Of a DNA stretch of 64,000 bases, positions 16,883 to 25,210 are shown piece after piece (the first letter of the stretch is position 1; each line of letters starts with the position of its first letter). Below the pieces are notes generated by a model. That model made no database searches and was not told where the DNA came from. It worked only from the letters and a program-made list of their open reading frames with translations. The DNA is from an uncultured bacterium (lineage in GTDB: Bacteria > Cyanobacteriota > Vampirovibrionia > Gastranaerophilales > Gastranaerophilaceae): contig CAJMPQ010000001.1 of the NCBI GenBank assembly GCA_905215335.1, positions 248,001-312,000 on the forward strand. Reading direction: 5' to 3'. The translations under genes were made by a program, and so were the position numbers.

Positions 16883-18484
16883 ATGGAAACATATGGTATT
16901 GAAAAATTAGGAATTACAGGTCCTAAAGCAGTTTATCGTAACCTAAATCCAGCTCAATTAACAGAAGCTGCAATCAGAAGAGGCGAAGGTAAATTAAGCA
17001 ACAAAGGTGCTTTAGTAGTAACAACAGGAAAATACACTGGACGTTCTCCTAAAGATAAATTTATCGTAGATACTCCTGGAATTCATGATGAAATCGCTTG
17101 GGGTAAAGTAAACAGACCTATTAGCAAAGAAAAATTCGATGCTATCAAAGGTAAAATTATCAACTACTTAAATTCTCAAGAAGAAGTATTTATTTTAGAT
17201 GCATTTGCTGGTGCTGATAAAACTTATACTCAAAAATTCAGAGTAATTAACGAATTAGCAAGCCAAAACTTATTCATTCACCAATTATTAATTAGACCAA
17301 CTGCTGAAGAATTGGCTAATTATGGTGAAGCTGATTATGTAATCTACTGTGCTCCAGGTTTCAAATGTGATCCTGAAGTAGATGGCGTAAATTCAGAAGC
17401 TTGTATCGCTATCGATTATGAAGCACATGAAATCATCATTTGTGGTTCTCAATACTCTGGCGAAATCAAAAAATCAGTATTCGCTACAATGAACTACATT
17501 ATGACTAAGAAAAATGTACTTCCAATGCACTGTTCAGCTAACATGGATCCTGAAACTCATGAAACAGCTGTATTCTTCGGTTTATCAGGAACTGGTAAAA
17601 CAACTTTATCAGCAGATCCTTCTCGTAAGTTAATCGGTGATGACGAACATGGTTGGTCTCCAGATGGTATCTTCAACTTCGAAGGTGGATGCTATGCAAA
17701 ATGTATTAACTTAACTGAAGAACATGAACCAGAAATCTTTAATGCTATCAAATTTGGTTCATTAGTAGAAAACGTTGTTATGGATCCTGAAACTAGAGAA
17801 TTTGATTTCAACGATGGTTCTTTAACAGAAAATACTCGTGTTGGTTACCCAATCAACTACATTAACAACGCTGAAATTCCTTCAAAAGGCGGAATTCCAA
17901 AAGTTGTTGTATTCTTAACAGCTGATGCTTTCGGTGTATTACCTCCAATTTCTAGATTGGACAAAAACGCTGCTATGTACCACTTCGTAACAGGTTTCAC
18001 TTCTAAACTTGCTGGTACTGAAAGAGGCGTTACTGAACCACAACCAACATTCTCTACATTATTCGGTGAACCATTCATGCCAATGGATGCTTCAGTATAT
18101 GCTAAAATGTTAGGTGAAAAATTAGACAAATATGGTACTAAAGTTTACCTAGTTAACACTGGATGGGCTGGCGGTTCAGCTTCTTCAGGTGCTAAACGTA
18201 TGAAATTAGCTTATACTCGTGCTATGGTTACTGCTGCATTGAACGGATCATTCGATAATGTTGAATTCAAACATCACGATGTATTCAACGTAGATTACCC
18301 AACTTCTTGTCCTAACGTTCCAGATGAAATGTTAGATGCTAGAGGTATGTGGGCAGATAAAGCAGCTTACGATGAACAAGCTAATAAACTTGCTCAAATG
18401 TTTGCTGATAACTTTGCAGCTAAATATCCTAATATGCCAGCTGAAATTGTTAACGCAGGTCCTAAAGCTAAAGCTTCTGTATAA
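16883..18484 (+). CDS. pckA: Phosphoenolpyruvate carboxykinase (ATP)
   Basis: Interconverts oxaloacetate and PEP with ATP/ADP; in fermenting anaerobes it often runs toward oxaloacetate, feeding succinate formation. 533 residues, normal. Motifs: GKYTGRSPKDKFIVD, substrate Arg, PEPCK-specific HCSANM, P-loop GLSGTGKTTLS, kinase-2 motif IGDDEHGW and the adenine loop (NTGWAGG). An upstream ATG at 16808 extends the frame, but the strong aggagg just before 16883 marks the true start. Even codon usage and the strong Shine-Dalgarno point to high expression. Confidence 0.97.
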   Translation: METYGIEKLGITGPKAVYRNLNPAQLTEAAIRRGEGKLSNKGALVVTTGKYTGRSPKDKFIVDTPGIHDEIAWGKVNRPISKEKFDAIKGKIINYLNSQEEVFILDAFAGADKTYTQKFRVINELASQNLFIHQLLIRPTAEELANYGEADYVIYCAPGFKCDPEVDGVNSEACIAIDYEAHEIIICGSQYSGEIKKSVFATMNYIMTKKNVLPMHCSANMDPETHETAVFFGLSGTGKTTLSADPSRKLIGDDEHGWSPDGIFNFEGGCYAKCINLTEEHEPEIFNAIKFGSLVENVVMDPETREFDFNDGSLTENTRVGYPINYINNAEIPSKGGIPKVVVFLTADAFGVLPPISRLDKNAAMYHFVTGFTSKLAGTERGVTEPQPTFSTLFGEPFMPMDASVYAKMLGEKLDKYGTKVYLVNTGWAGGSASSGAKRMKLAYTRAMVTAALNGSFDNVEFKHHDVFNVDYPTSCPNVPDEMLDARGMWADKAAYDEQANKLAQMFADNFAAKYPNMPAEIVNAGPKAKASV

Positions 18485-18520
18485 TAATTTCAAAGCTTGC
18501 ATAATAGCAGCAATAATTGA

Positions 18521-18553
18521 AGAACCTTGTGAAATCTCACAAGGTTCTTTTTT
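18521..18553 (+). terminator. pckA terminator
   Basis: agaaccttgtg / cacaaggttct hairpin followed by TTTTTT. Confidence 0.9.
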
Positions 18554-18645
18554 ATTTATAAAAATAAAGACAAAAGCTCAACTAAAAAGAGGATTAAAAA
18601 ATATTATGGCTATTTTAATATAATAAAAGCCGATTGGGAGAAAAT

Positions 18646-18789
18646 ATGAAAAAGATTTTGATAATTATTGGAATACTTATCTTTATAAATATTTTAATAA
18701 TCACTATAAGTAAAGCTTTTGCCAGTGATATAGGAAGCGATATAGGATATAGTGAAATTCAAAAAGAAAACATTTTAACAACAAAATAA
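18646..18789 (+). CDS. 47-residue exported or membrane peptide
   Basis: Small gene with gggag six bases upstream of ATG 18646. The product begins MKKILIIIGILIFINILII, a basic start and long hydrophobic core, then SKAFASDIG, which looks like a signal-peptidase site (AFA-S), leaving a mature peptide of about 20 residues containing the repeat SDIGSDIG. Followed at once by a terminator. It has its own start signal and terminator, so it is likely real, but no family is recognised. Confidence 0.6.
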   Translation: MKKILIIIGILIFINILIITISKAFASDIGSDIGYSEIQKENILTTK

Positions 18790-18822
18790 AAAAGAACTAC
18801 AAATCGTAGTTCTTTTTTATTG
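18788..18822. terminator. Terminator between the small peptide gene and gatA
   Basis: aaaaaagaactac / gtagttctttttt hairpin; serves both converging genes. Confidence 0.85.
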
Positions 18823-18842
18823 ATTTTAAATTATTTTATAAA

Positions 18843-20306
18843 TTATACATTTGCTAATTTTGTATAGAAATCATTAGCTTGTTCAAATTTATAAGCAAAG
18901 TTCAACAACTTAGTTTCTTGAAGTTGTGGAGCCAAAATTTGTAAACCAATTGGCATACCATCAGAATCAAATCCTGCAGGAACACTGATACCAGGTAAAC
19001 CTGCTAAGTTACAACTAATTGTTGCAATATCTGTTAAATACATAGCCAATGGATCTGATGATTTAGCACCAAGTTCAAATGCTGTATTTGGACAAGTTGG
19101 AGAAATCAATACATCAACTTTTTCAAATGCTTCTTTAAATTCTTCAGTTACTAAAGCTCTCATTTGTTGAGCTTTTTTATAATAAGCATCATAATAACCT
19201 GAAGACAATGCATAAGTTCCAAGCATTATACGACGTTTAACTTCCGGACCAAAACCTTCTGCTCTTGATTTTGTATATAATTCCATCAAGTTTTTAGCAT
19301 CAGGATGTCTGTAACCATATCTAACACCATCAAATCTTGCTAAGTTAGATGAACATTCTGCAGTTGCCAAAATGTAATAAATTCCAATTGAGTATTTTAA
19401 TTTTTTCAATGAAATTTCAACAATTTCACAACCTAATTTTTTATAAGTTTCAATAGCATTATCCATAGCTTTTTGAACATCAGGAGAAATTCCTTCACCC
19501 ATAAGTTCTTTGATTACACCAACTTTTTTACCTTTGATATCACCATTCAAACCTTGAGCATAATGTTCAACAGGAAGATTTAAAGATGTAGAATCTTTTT
19601 CATCATAGCCTGAAATAACTTCTAATAAATTAGCTGCATCTTCAACAGTTCTTGCAAAAGGACCAATTTGGTCTAATGATGAAGCAAATGCTATCAATCC
19701 ATAACGAGAAACTCTACCATAAGTAGGTTTCATACCAACAATACCACAGAAACTTGCAGGTAAACGAATTGAACCACCTGTATCTGAACCTAAAGCTAAT
19801 GTAGCTTCACAAGCAGAAACACTTGCCGCAGATCCACCTGAAGAACCACCAGGAACTTTATTTAAATCCCAAGGGTTATGAACTTTACCAAATGCAGAGT
19901 TTTCATTAGATGAACCCATAGCAAATTCATCCAAGTTAGCTTTACCTACAATTGGAATTAAGTTTCCTAATAATTTATCTGTTACTGTTGCGTTAAATGG
20001 AGAAACAAAGTTTTCCAAAATTTTAGAAGACGCAGTAGTTTTAGAACCTACTAAGTTCATGTTATCTTTTAATGCTAAAGGAACACCTGCTAATAAAGGT
20101 AATTCTTCACCTTTAGCAATTTTATCATCTACTTTTTTAGCAGTTTCAAGAGCTATATCTTTTGTCAAAGAATTAAAAGCTCCAATTTTTTCTTCAATTG
20201 CATTTATTCTATCAAATGCTGCATTAGTCAATTCAACAGCAGAAACTTCTTTATTTTTTAAAGCTTTGCTTTGCTCTACAGCAGATTTTTTTAATAGCTC
20301 GTTCAT
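18843..20306 (-). CDS. gatA: Asp-tRNA(Asn)/Glu-tRNA(Gln) amidotransferase subunit A
   Basis: Amidase subunit that releases ammonia from glutamine for making Gln-tRNA(Gln) or Asn-tRNA(Asn). The Ser-cisSer-Lys catalytic triad is seen: Lys in LALKDNMNLVG, and the Gly/Ser loop GGSSGGSAASV followed by DTGGSIRLPAS. 487 residues, full length. Shine-Dalgarno aaggag before ATG 20306. gatB and gatC are not adjacent. Presence of gatA implies that this organism makes Gln-tRNA and/or Asn-tRNA indirectly. Confidence 0.97.
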   Translation of the reverse strand: MNELLKKSAVEQSKALKNKEVSAVELTNAAFDRINAIEEKIGAFNSLTKDIALETAKKVDDKIAKGEELPLLAGVPLALKDNMNLVGSKTTASSKILENFVSPFNATVTDKLLGNLIPIVGKANLDEFAMGSSNENSAFGKVHNPWDLNKVPGGSSGGSAASVSACEATLALGSDTGGSIRLPASFCGIVGMKPTYGRVSRYGLIAFASSLDQIGPFARTVEDAANLLEVISGYDEKDSTSLNLPVEHYAQGLNGDIKGKKVGVIKELMGEGISPDVQKAMDNAIETYKKLGCEIVEISLKKLKYSIGIYYILATAECSSNLARFDGVRYGYRHPDAKNLMELYTKSRAEGFGPEVKRRIMLGTYALSSGYYDAYYKKAQQMRALVTEEFKEAFEKVDVLISPTCPNTAFELGAKSSDPLAMYLTDIATISCNLAGLPGISVPAGFDSDGMPIGLQILAPQLQETKLLNFAYKFEQANDFYTKLANV

Positions 20307-20448
20307 AATATCTCCTTAAAAGCTAATTCTCAAAATGATTGTAAGACAAACATACATTGATAGCAAGACGAATATATTTACAACAAAATACTAGCAAAAA
20401 TCTTTATCTTTCGATTTATAATAATAGGGTAAATTACAAGGATAAATT

Positions 20449-21396
20449 ATGGATAATGGCATAAAAGATAGACTACAAAGATCTGCAGGAGCTGCAGCGG
20501 GGATTGGAACATACTATGCAACCAATAAATTGATACAAAAAGGTGGCAGAAAACTTTTTAGAATTGTTGATCCAAAACTAAATACTGAAGAAAAACTCAG
20601 ATTTAAAAATGCCGGATATCAAATGCATAATGACTTATTTAAAGATAAGGGTATAGAACTATTTGATATAGCAAAAGAGGATTTTGAAAGCTATACAAAA
20701 AATAGATATGAAAAATGCTCATCTTATTATAATGAAAAACTTGCCAAAACCCAAAACCCTATAAAACGTTATATTTTAAAATTACAAAAAAAGAGTGTAT
20801 TAGCAAATGCCAAAAATCTTGATGAAGCAACAAAAAGAGGACTTAATGCATATTTTACAATTACATCAAATGCAGTTACGAAAAATAATAAAACAATAAT
20901 CGAATATACTCCAAAAGTTGTCATTGATATGAATAAAGCTGCATTATTTTTACCACACGAATTAGGTCATGCGCAAAATCATTTACAAAAGATTCTTGGA
21001 CCAGCAATGCATAAAATTTTTAAAAATAAAGCAGTTCAAAACAGAATTATTTTTACAATTCTGGCAACTTCCTTATTAACTAAACCAAAATCTAATGATA
21101 ATGAAAATCGAAAATCTAAAAATCCATTGTATCCAATAGGATTATTCATAAAAAATAATTGTGGAAAATTAGCAACAATTGCAATGATGCCAGCTGTATT
21201 AGAAGAAGGATTTGCAAGTTTGAATGGCCAAAAAATGAGTCAAAAATATCTTTCTAAACAAGACCTAAAAACGCTTAAAATATCTCATCTCAACTCCTTT
21301 GGAAGTTATATGATATGGGGATGCGGAATCGGTGTTGCCATTTATTTAGCAAACAAAGTGAGAGACAAAATCGTAAACTTAGGGCATAAAAATTAA
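20449..21396 (+). CDS. Membrane protein with HExxH zinc-metallopeptidase-like motif
   Basis: Unrecognised 315-residue protein. A zinc-protease motif HELGH lies at residues 170-174 (preceded by the hydrophobic AALFLP), and a downstream Glu cluster LEEGFAS at 251-257 could supply the third ligand, as in gluzincins. Hydrophobic segments at about 196-211, 236-250 and 284-301 suggest a membrane location, with the active site facing one side. The N-terminus is Ala/Gly-rich. Shine-Dalgarno aagga is eight bases before ATG. The arrangement resembles membrane metallopeptidases of the YugP type only in outline. Its end overlaps the opposite gene by 4 bases. Confidence 0.7.
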   Translation: MDNGIKDRLQRSAGAAAGIGTYYATNKLIQKGGRKLFRIVDPKLNTEEKLRFKNAGYQMHNDLFKDKGIELFDIAKEDFESYTKNRYEKCSSYYNEKLAKTQNPIKRYILKLQKKSVLANAKNLDEATKRGLNAYFTITSNAVTKNNKTIIEYTPKVVIDMNKAALFLPHELGHAQNHLQKILGPAMHKIFKNKAVQNRIIFTILATSLLTKPKSNDNENRKSKNPLYPIGLFIKNNCGKLATIAMMPAVLEEGFASLNGQKMSQKYLSKQDLKTLKISHLNSFGSYMIWGCGIGVAIYLANKVRDKIVNLGHKN

Positions 21397-22109
21397 ATCT
21401 TTTTCCCCATAGATTTTGAAATTTTTGAATGAATCATATTAGCTTGATTTAAATATTCAGTTAATTTTTCATAATTCTGAATTTTCTCACCATATGGAAC
21501 GTTCATATCAACAAGCTCATCAACACTCTTACTAATTTGTGATAACTGCTCCAATGAATCACTCAAAGTGACAACAGAATTAACTTTTTTAGAAACTTTT
21601 GCAAGAATTTGCCTTGATAAAAATGACTGAATTTTATATATTACAGGCATTTTTTCTTTAAAGGTCTGATGAGAAAAACCACTCTTCTCACCTAAAACTC
21701 TACCACCGTACATTTGTTTTTTACGCAATGTATCTAATTCTTGTAAAATTCTTTGTTTCTTTGCTTTTAAACCCAGAGCTTCATTTTGAGTTCCATAATT
21801 ATCAGCAACTTTAATTTTGGCATCTAAATCTTTTATTGCGGCTTCTTTTTCCTTAATTCTATAATCAATAGAAAGTTCATCTAAATCTTCATCAGCAGAA
21901 CCAAAATTAGTTTGATTTAAAATTGTAGAATCGTAACCATTTAACCTTTTAATTGGATTAGTAGCATTTTTATTTTCAGGAAGTTGATTGTTCTTTGCAA
22001 CCTCAGCTGGATCAAAATTTCCACTAAACGGATTAACAGCCGAAAAATTATATTTTTGGCTGAAAATATTTCCTGTAACTTTATTGTTATTACCGCTACT
22101 ACTATCCAT
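21393..22109 (-). CDS. Unknown protein with N-terminal FSG motif and coiled coil
   Basis: 238 residues, no family recognised and no signal peptide. The N-terminal 75 residues are Asn/Ser-rich and disordered-looking, with the short motif NPFSGNFD at 26-33 that recalls the F-[TSQ]-G motif of other unknown proteins in this window. Residues 80-125 form a charged coiled coil (IKEKEAAIKDLDAKIK, QRILQELDTLRKKQ), and the C-terminal half is helical. TAAAAT at 22116-22121 is exactly 6 nt before ATG, suggesting a leaderless mRNA independent of the lptF-like gene upstream. Confidence 0.65.
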   Translation of the reverse strand: MDSSSGNNNKVTGNIFSQKYNFSAVNPFSGNFDPAEVAKNNQLPENKNATNPIKRLNGYDSTILNQTNFGSADEDLDELSIDYRIKEKEAAIKDLDAKIKVADNYGTQNEALGLKAKKQRILQELDTLRKKQMYGGRVLGEKSGFSHQTFKEKMPVIYKIQSFLSRQILAKVSKKVNSVVTLSDSLEQLSQISKSVDELVDMNVPYGEKIQNYEKLTEYLNQANMIHSKISKSMGKKI

Positions 22110-22115
22110 ACAATC

Positions 22116-22121
22116 ATTTTA
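22116..22121 (-). promoter_or_regulatory. -10 box of the FSG coiled-coil protein gene
   Basis: TAAAAT on the minus strand, 6 nt before ATG 22109; no good -35 and no Shine-Dalgarno. Confidence 0.4.
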
Positions 22122-22175
22122 AAACAAGAAAATATTTTTTTTCACCATTAAAAGTATGATTTTACAAAAACTTAA

Positions 22176-23312
22176 CTAACTGATTGTATAAACTTTTTTG
22201 TAATACAATAAAGAGCCCCAAATTGTAAGAACAATATTTGGTAACCAAGCAGCCAAGAACGGCATCAAAGAACCTGCTTCACCAAATGATATTGCTAAAG
22301 CTCTTACTACGTAATATGCAAATATAATTAAAATACTAAATAAAAATCCTCTATTATATCTTACTCGAGGTGGAGTAATCGCTAATGGCACACCCAATAG
22401 TACAAAAACAATTGTTGTTAATGGTAATGCTATCTTATCAAACAACTCAATTGTGTACACTCTTCTATTTTCAGGAGTTATATCTGATGAAGCTAAATAT
22501 TTCATTAATTTAGTAAAATTCATTTCTTTAGCTACATTTTTATTCATTTCCTTTGACAAATCTAAACCAAATTTAACAACAGAAGAATCAAATAATGTTG
22601 TATTTAAAACTTGTCCTTCATTACCAATTGTATAAGCTGCACCTTTTTCAAACTTCCAACCTTCTGGAGATGTTTTACCTTGTCTTGCTTGTAGAACCTG
22701 AATGGTATCATCCTTAGCCATATCTAAAACTGTTACGTTATACAAGGTTTTCTTTTGACAAGAACCTACATAAAATAATCTTTTTAAAACTCCATTATCC
22801 GTTAACTCTTTAAATACAAAATTTTCTTTACCATCAGGAATATTCTTTTGTCCCAATGCCCATAAAGCCAAATCTTTTGACTGTCTGTTCATAACCGGAA
22901 CAACAGTTTCATTGATAAAGAAGCTTGATAATGACATAATTACCGCAAAAATAAAAATCGGTTTTGCAATTCTGTTTAAACCAATACCGCAAGCTCTCAT
23001 TACAGTAATTTCAGAAGATAAGCTCAAACGGTTTAAAGTCATTACAGTAGATAACAATACGCCCATTGGAATTGTCATTACAATTACTGATGGTAAGTTT
23101 AATAATATAAGAATAAACGCAACCTTGAAAGGAATACCAAATTTTGCAATCTGTTTAATCAGAGTAATAAATGTATCTGATGCAAAAATGATTGTTGTAA
23201 AAACAAATACACCCATCAAAAACATTTCTATTACTTGTTTTAAAATATATCGGTCTAAGATTTTTGTATTATTATACTTCTCAGAAACAAATTCCAAAGC
23301 TTTTTTAAACAT
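22176..23312 (-). CDS. LptF/LptG (YjgP/YjgQ) family permease
   Basis: Inner-membrane subunit of the lipopolysaccharide export ABC system, which extracts LPS for transport to the outer surface. Six hydrophobic segments in two groups of three (residues 15-125 and 280-375) around a periplasmic beta-jellyroll domain. The family motifs LDRYILKQVIEMFLMGV at the N-terminus, LLSTVMTLNRLSLSSEITVMRACGI and the C-terminal RGFLFSILIIFAYYV are present. A single LptF/G-like gene stands here without lptB, as in cyanobacteria. It supports a Gram-negative envelope. TAAAAT at 23319-23324 gives a leaderless start. Confidence 0.92.
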   Translation of the reverse strand: MFKKALEFVSEKYNNTKILDRYILKQVIEMFLMGVFVFTTIIFASDTFITLIKQIAKFGIPFKVAFILILLNLPSVIVMTIPMGVLLSTVMTLNRLSLSSEITVMRACGIGLNRIAKPIFIFAVIMSLSSFFINETVVPVMNRQSKDLALWALGQKNIPDGKENFVFKELTDNGVLKRLFYVGSCQKKTLYNVTVLDMAKDDTIQVLQARQGKTSPEGWKFEKGAAYTIGNEGQVLNTTLFDSSVVKFGLDLSKEMNKNVAKEMNFTKLMKYLASSDITPENRRVYTIELFDKIALPLTTIVFVLLGVPLAITPPRVRYNRGFLFSILIIFAYYVVRALAISFGEAGSLMPFLAAWLPNIVLTIWGSLLYYKKVYTIS

Positions 23313-23318
23313 ATTCTG

Positions 23319-23324
23319 ATTTTA
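23319..23324 (-). promoter_or_regulatory. -10 box of the LptF/G-like gene
   Basis: TAAAAT on the minus strand, 6 nt before ATG 23312. Confidence 0.45.
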
Positions 23325-23354
23325 ATCTAAAAATAAGTTTTAGGCAAATAATAT

Positions 23355-23999
23355 TTAATTTGATTCTTTCAATATAAGAATAGTTTGTTCAATCTCTGTT
23401 TTTAAATATCCAAGCTGCTCTTGAATATTATTAGGATTATAAATATAACCTGCACCACCATAAGCTAAATATGGATTATATTTTTCAGCTTCACTTCTTA
23501 ATAACGCAATTGATTTTGCATGCATACTCAACTCCATAAGTCGCTTAAATGAAACAAATTGACTTTCTGGTTTATTTACATATTTATCTCTGAAATAATC
23601 TACGCTCTTATTAAAATAATAAACTTTTGCATTAAAGACTTGAACATTGTCACCATTTTCAATCATATCGAATATATTCTCTAATATTGGTATAAATTCA
23701 TTCAAATCATTAACATACTGAGTAGTCTTATCTTTTTTCTGAATAATATTAACAAAAGCAGGATTATCTCTTGGTACAGGCTTTAATTCATTCTCAGAAT
23801 TAAAATCCTTAGCCGGTTTTGCTTCAATTGGAGGTTTTTGCTTTTCCTCAACTTCATAATTTCTTGTCAAATCAGGTAAAGTACCCAAATAACCTTTACC
23901 TTCAGTATCTAGCTTAGGTTTTGCATAACAAAATGAACTATTTATTGCAATAGAACAAACCAATAATAATATCAGATAAAAAAGCTTACACTTTCTCAT
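23355..23999 (-). CDS. Secreted helical protein of unknown function
   Basis: 214 residues. Signal peptide at 1-26 (core LFYLILLLVCSIAI, cleavage after CYA). The mature part begins with a Lys/Pro/Glu-rich linker (KQKPPIEAKPAKD) and continues as an alpha-helical domain (95-214) with a Tyr-rich segment (YNPYLAYGGAGYIYNP). No family recognised. TATAAT at 24006-24011 ends 6 nt before ATG, so the mRNA is probably leaderless. It lies between LptF/G and a Spy-like protein, so an envelope role is plausible. Confidence 0.7.
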   Translation of the reverse strand: MRKCKLFYLILLLVCSIAINSSFCYAKPKLDTEGKGYLGTLPDLTRNYEVEEKQKPPIEAKPAKDFNSENELKPVPRDNPAFVNIIQKKDKTTQYVNDLNEFIPILENIFDMIENGDNVQVFNAKVYYFNKSVDYFRDKYVNKPESQFVSFKRLMELSMHAKSIALLRSEAEKYNPYLAYGGAGYIYNPNNIQEQLGYLKTEIEQTILILKESN

Positions 24000-24005
24000 A
24001 CCAAC

Positions 24006-24011
24006 ATTATA
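24006..24011 (-). promoter_or_regulatory. -10 box of the secreted helical protein gene
   Basis: TATAAT on the minus strand, 6 nt before ATG 23999. Confidence 0.55.
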
Positions 24012-24045
24012 ATAATTTCAAAATAAAAATCATCATTTATTTACT

Positions 24046-24696
24046 TTAATTTTCTTCTCTTCCAATTGGAGAAGTATATGGTCTTGGATTGCCAAAAGGT
24101 ACCATTTGTGGATTTGATTTATAATAATCTTTTCGTTTTGCATCACGTTTATAATCTAAACGTTCAAGTCTTTTTATCATTGAATATTTTGATCTTTGCT
24201 GACGTGTCAATGATTTTTCAAAACATTTATTTTCTTTTTCCAGCATATCATCTATGCTATTTCTAATTTTTTTTATAACTCGACGCTGCTTTGCCAATTC
24301 TCGTTCTGAAACATTAGCACATCTTAAAGCTTTTAATTTAAAACTTTCTTTCATCAAACTATCAAACTTTTGTTCATATAATGGAGCATTCTCTTTTATT
24401 AAATCTTCTCTTATTTGTATTTGTTCATCATTTAAATTTAATGCATTATAAACAGTAGCTCGTTCTTGTTCTACATGTTTAATATATTTTTTATACTTTG
24501 CAGCCTCTTGAGGAGCTTTTGCATCTTCACTAAGCTCACAAGGATTTGCCATCAATGTTGTATTACTTTCAATCTGAGTTTCGCAATTTTGACTTTGAGT
24601 ATCAGGAGCCAAAGATTTTATTACAGTACCTTTAGCATATACATTAGACATTGAAAGTATTAAACACATTCCCAGTAAAAATATTTTATTTTGCAT
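24046..24696 (-). CDS. Periplasmic Spy/CpxP-like helical protein
   Basis: 216 residues. Signal peptide 1-21 (MQNKIFLLGMCLILSMSNVYA). The mature helical body carries two LTxxQ-like motifs, LNDEQIQIREDLI (about residue 92) and LTRQQRSKYSMIKRL (about residue 165), the hallmark of the Spy/CpxP family of periplasmic chaperones and stress sensors. It is very rich in Lys, Arg and Glu. The C-terminal tail is Pro-rich. Shine-Dalgarno gaggag precedes ATG. Identification rests on the motif pair and composition, so family membership is likely but not certain. Confidence 0.65.
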   Translation of the reverse strand: MQNKIFLLGMCLILSMSNVYAKGTVIKSLAPDTQSQNCETQIESNTTLMANPCELSEDAKAPQEAAKYKKYIKHVEQERATVYNALNLNDEQIQIREDLIKENAPLYEQKFDSLMKESFKLKALRCANVSERELAKQRRVIKKIRNSIDDMLEKENKCFEKSLTRQQRSKYSMIKRLERLDYKRDAKRKDYYKSNPQMVPFGNPRPYTSPIGREEN

Positions 24697-24765
24697 TTAT
24701 ATCTCCTCTTGTTGTTCTTATTTTCACACTAATAAAACAAATTTTCAAATACTTAATATTTGTAG

Positions 24766-24771
24766 TAAAAT
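24766..24771 (+). promoter_or_regulatory. -10 box, leaderless mini-RNase III mRNA
   Basis: TAAAAT, 6 nt before ATG 24778, no Shine-Dalgarno. Confidence 0.5.
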
Positions 24772-24777
24772 CAGCTT

Positions 24778-25140
24778 ATGGAAGACATAAATTTACGAAA
24801 TTACGCATATTTAGGTGATGCTGTTTGGGAATTGTTTATCAGAAAAAAAACTATTCTTAAAACTAACAACGCTAAACAACTTCATCAAATAACAACTAAT
24901 TTAGTTAAAACTCATACTCAAAGTGAATTTTTACATTTTTTAGAAAATTATTTAACAGAAGAAGAAAAAGAAATCTCAAGACGCGCTAGAAATCTTCCAA
25001 TTCCAGTAGGCAGGAAAAACATTCAAGCTGAATATCGCCAAGCAACAGCTTTTGAAACCTTAATTGGCTGGTGGCACGAAAATAATAAAATTCGATTAAA
25101 CGAAATATTAGAAATTTTAAATACTCAAATACAATTATAA
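24778..25140 (+). CDS. mrnC: Mini-ribonuclease III
   Basis: RNase III catalytic domain without a double-stranded RNA-binding domain; in Bacillus the enzyme matures 23S rRNA. Family signature AYLGDAVWELFIRK at residues 9-22 with the metal-binding Asp, and the second block AFETLIGWW near residue 96 with the conserved Glu. The middle motif RRARN-PIPVGRKNIQAEYRQAT is typical. 120 residues, normal. It stands alone with its own terminator. Confidence 0.92.
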   Translation: MEDINLRNYAYLGDAVWELFIRKKTILKTNNAKQLHQITTNLVKTHTQSEFLHFLENYLTEEEKEISRRARNLPIPVGRKNIQAEYRQATAFETLIGWWHENNKIRLNEILEILNTQIQL

Positions 25141-25146
25141 TAATCA

Positions 25147-25175
25147 AGAAAGACCTCTAAATAGAGGTCTTTCTT
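25147..25175. terminator. Terminator after mini-RNase III
   Basis: agaaagacctcta / tagaggtctttct hairpin with a 2-base loop; placed between converging genes. Confidence 0.85.
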
Positions 25176-25210
25176 ACAATATACTCGGTTTATATAATTA
25201 TTGCCTGATA

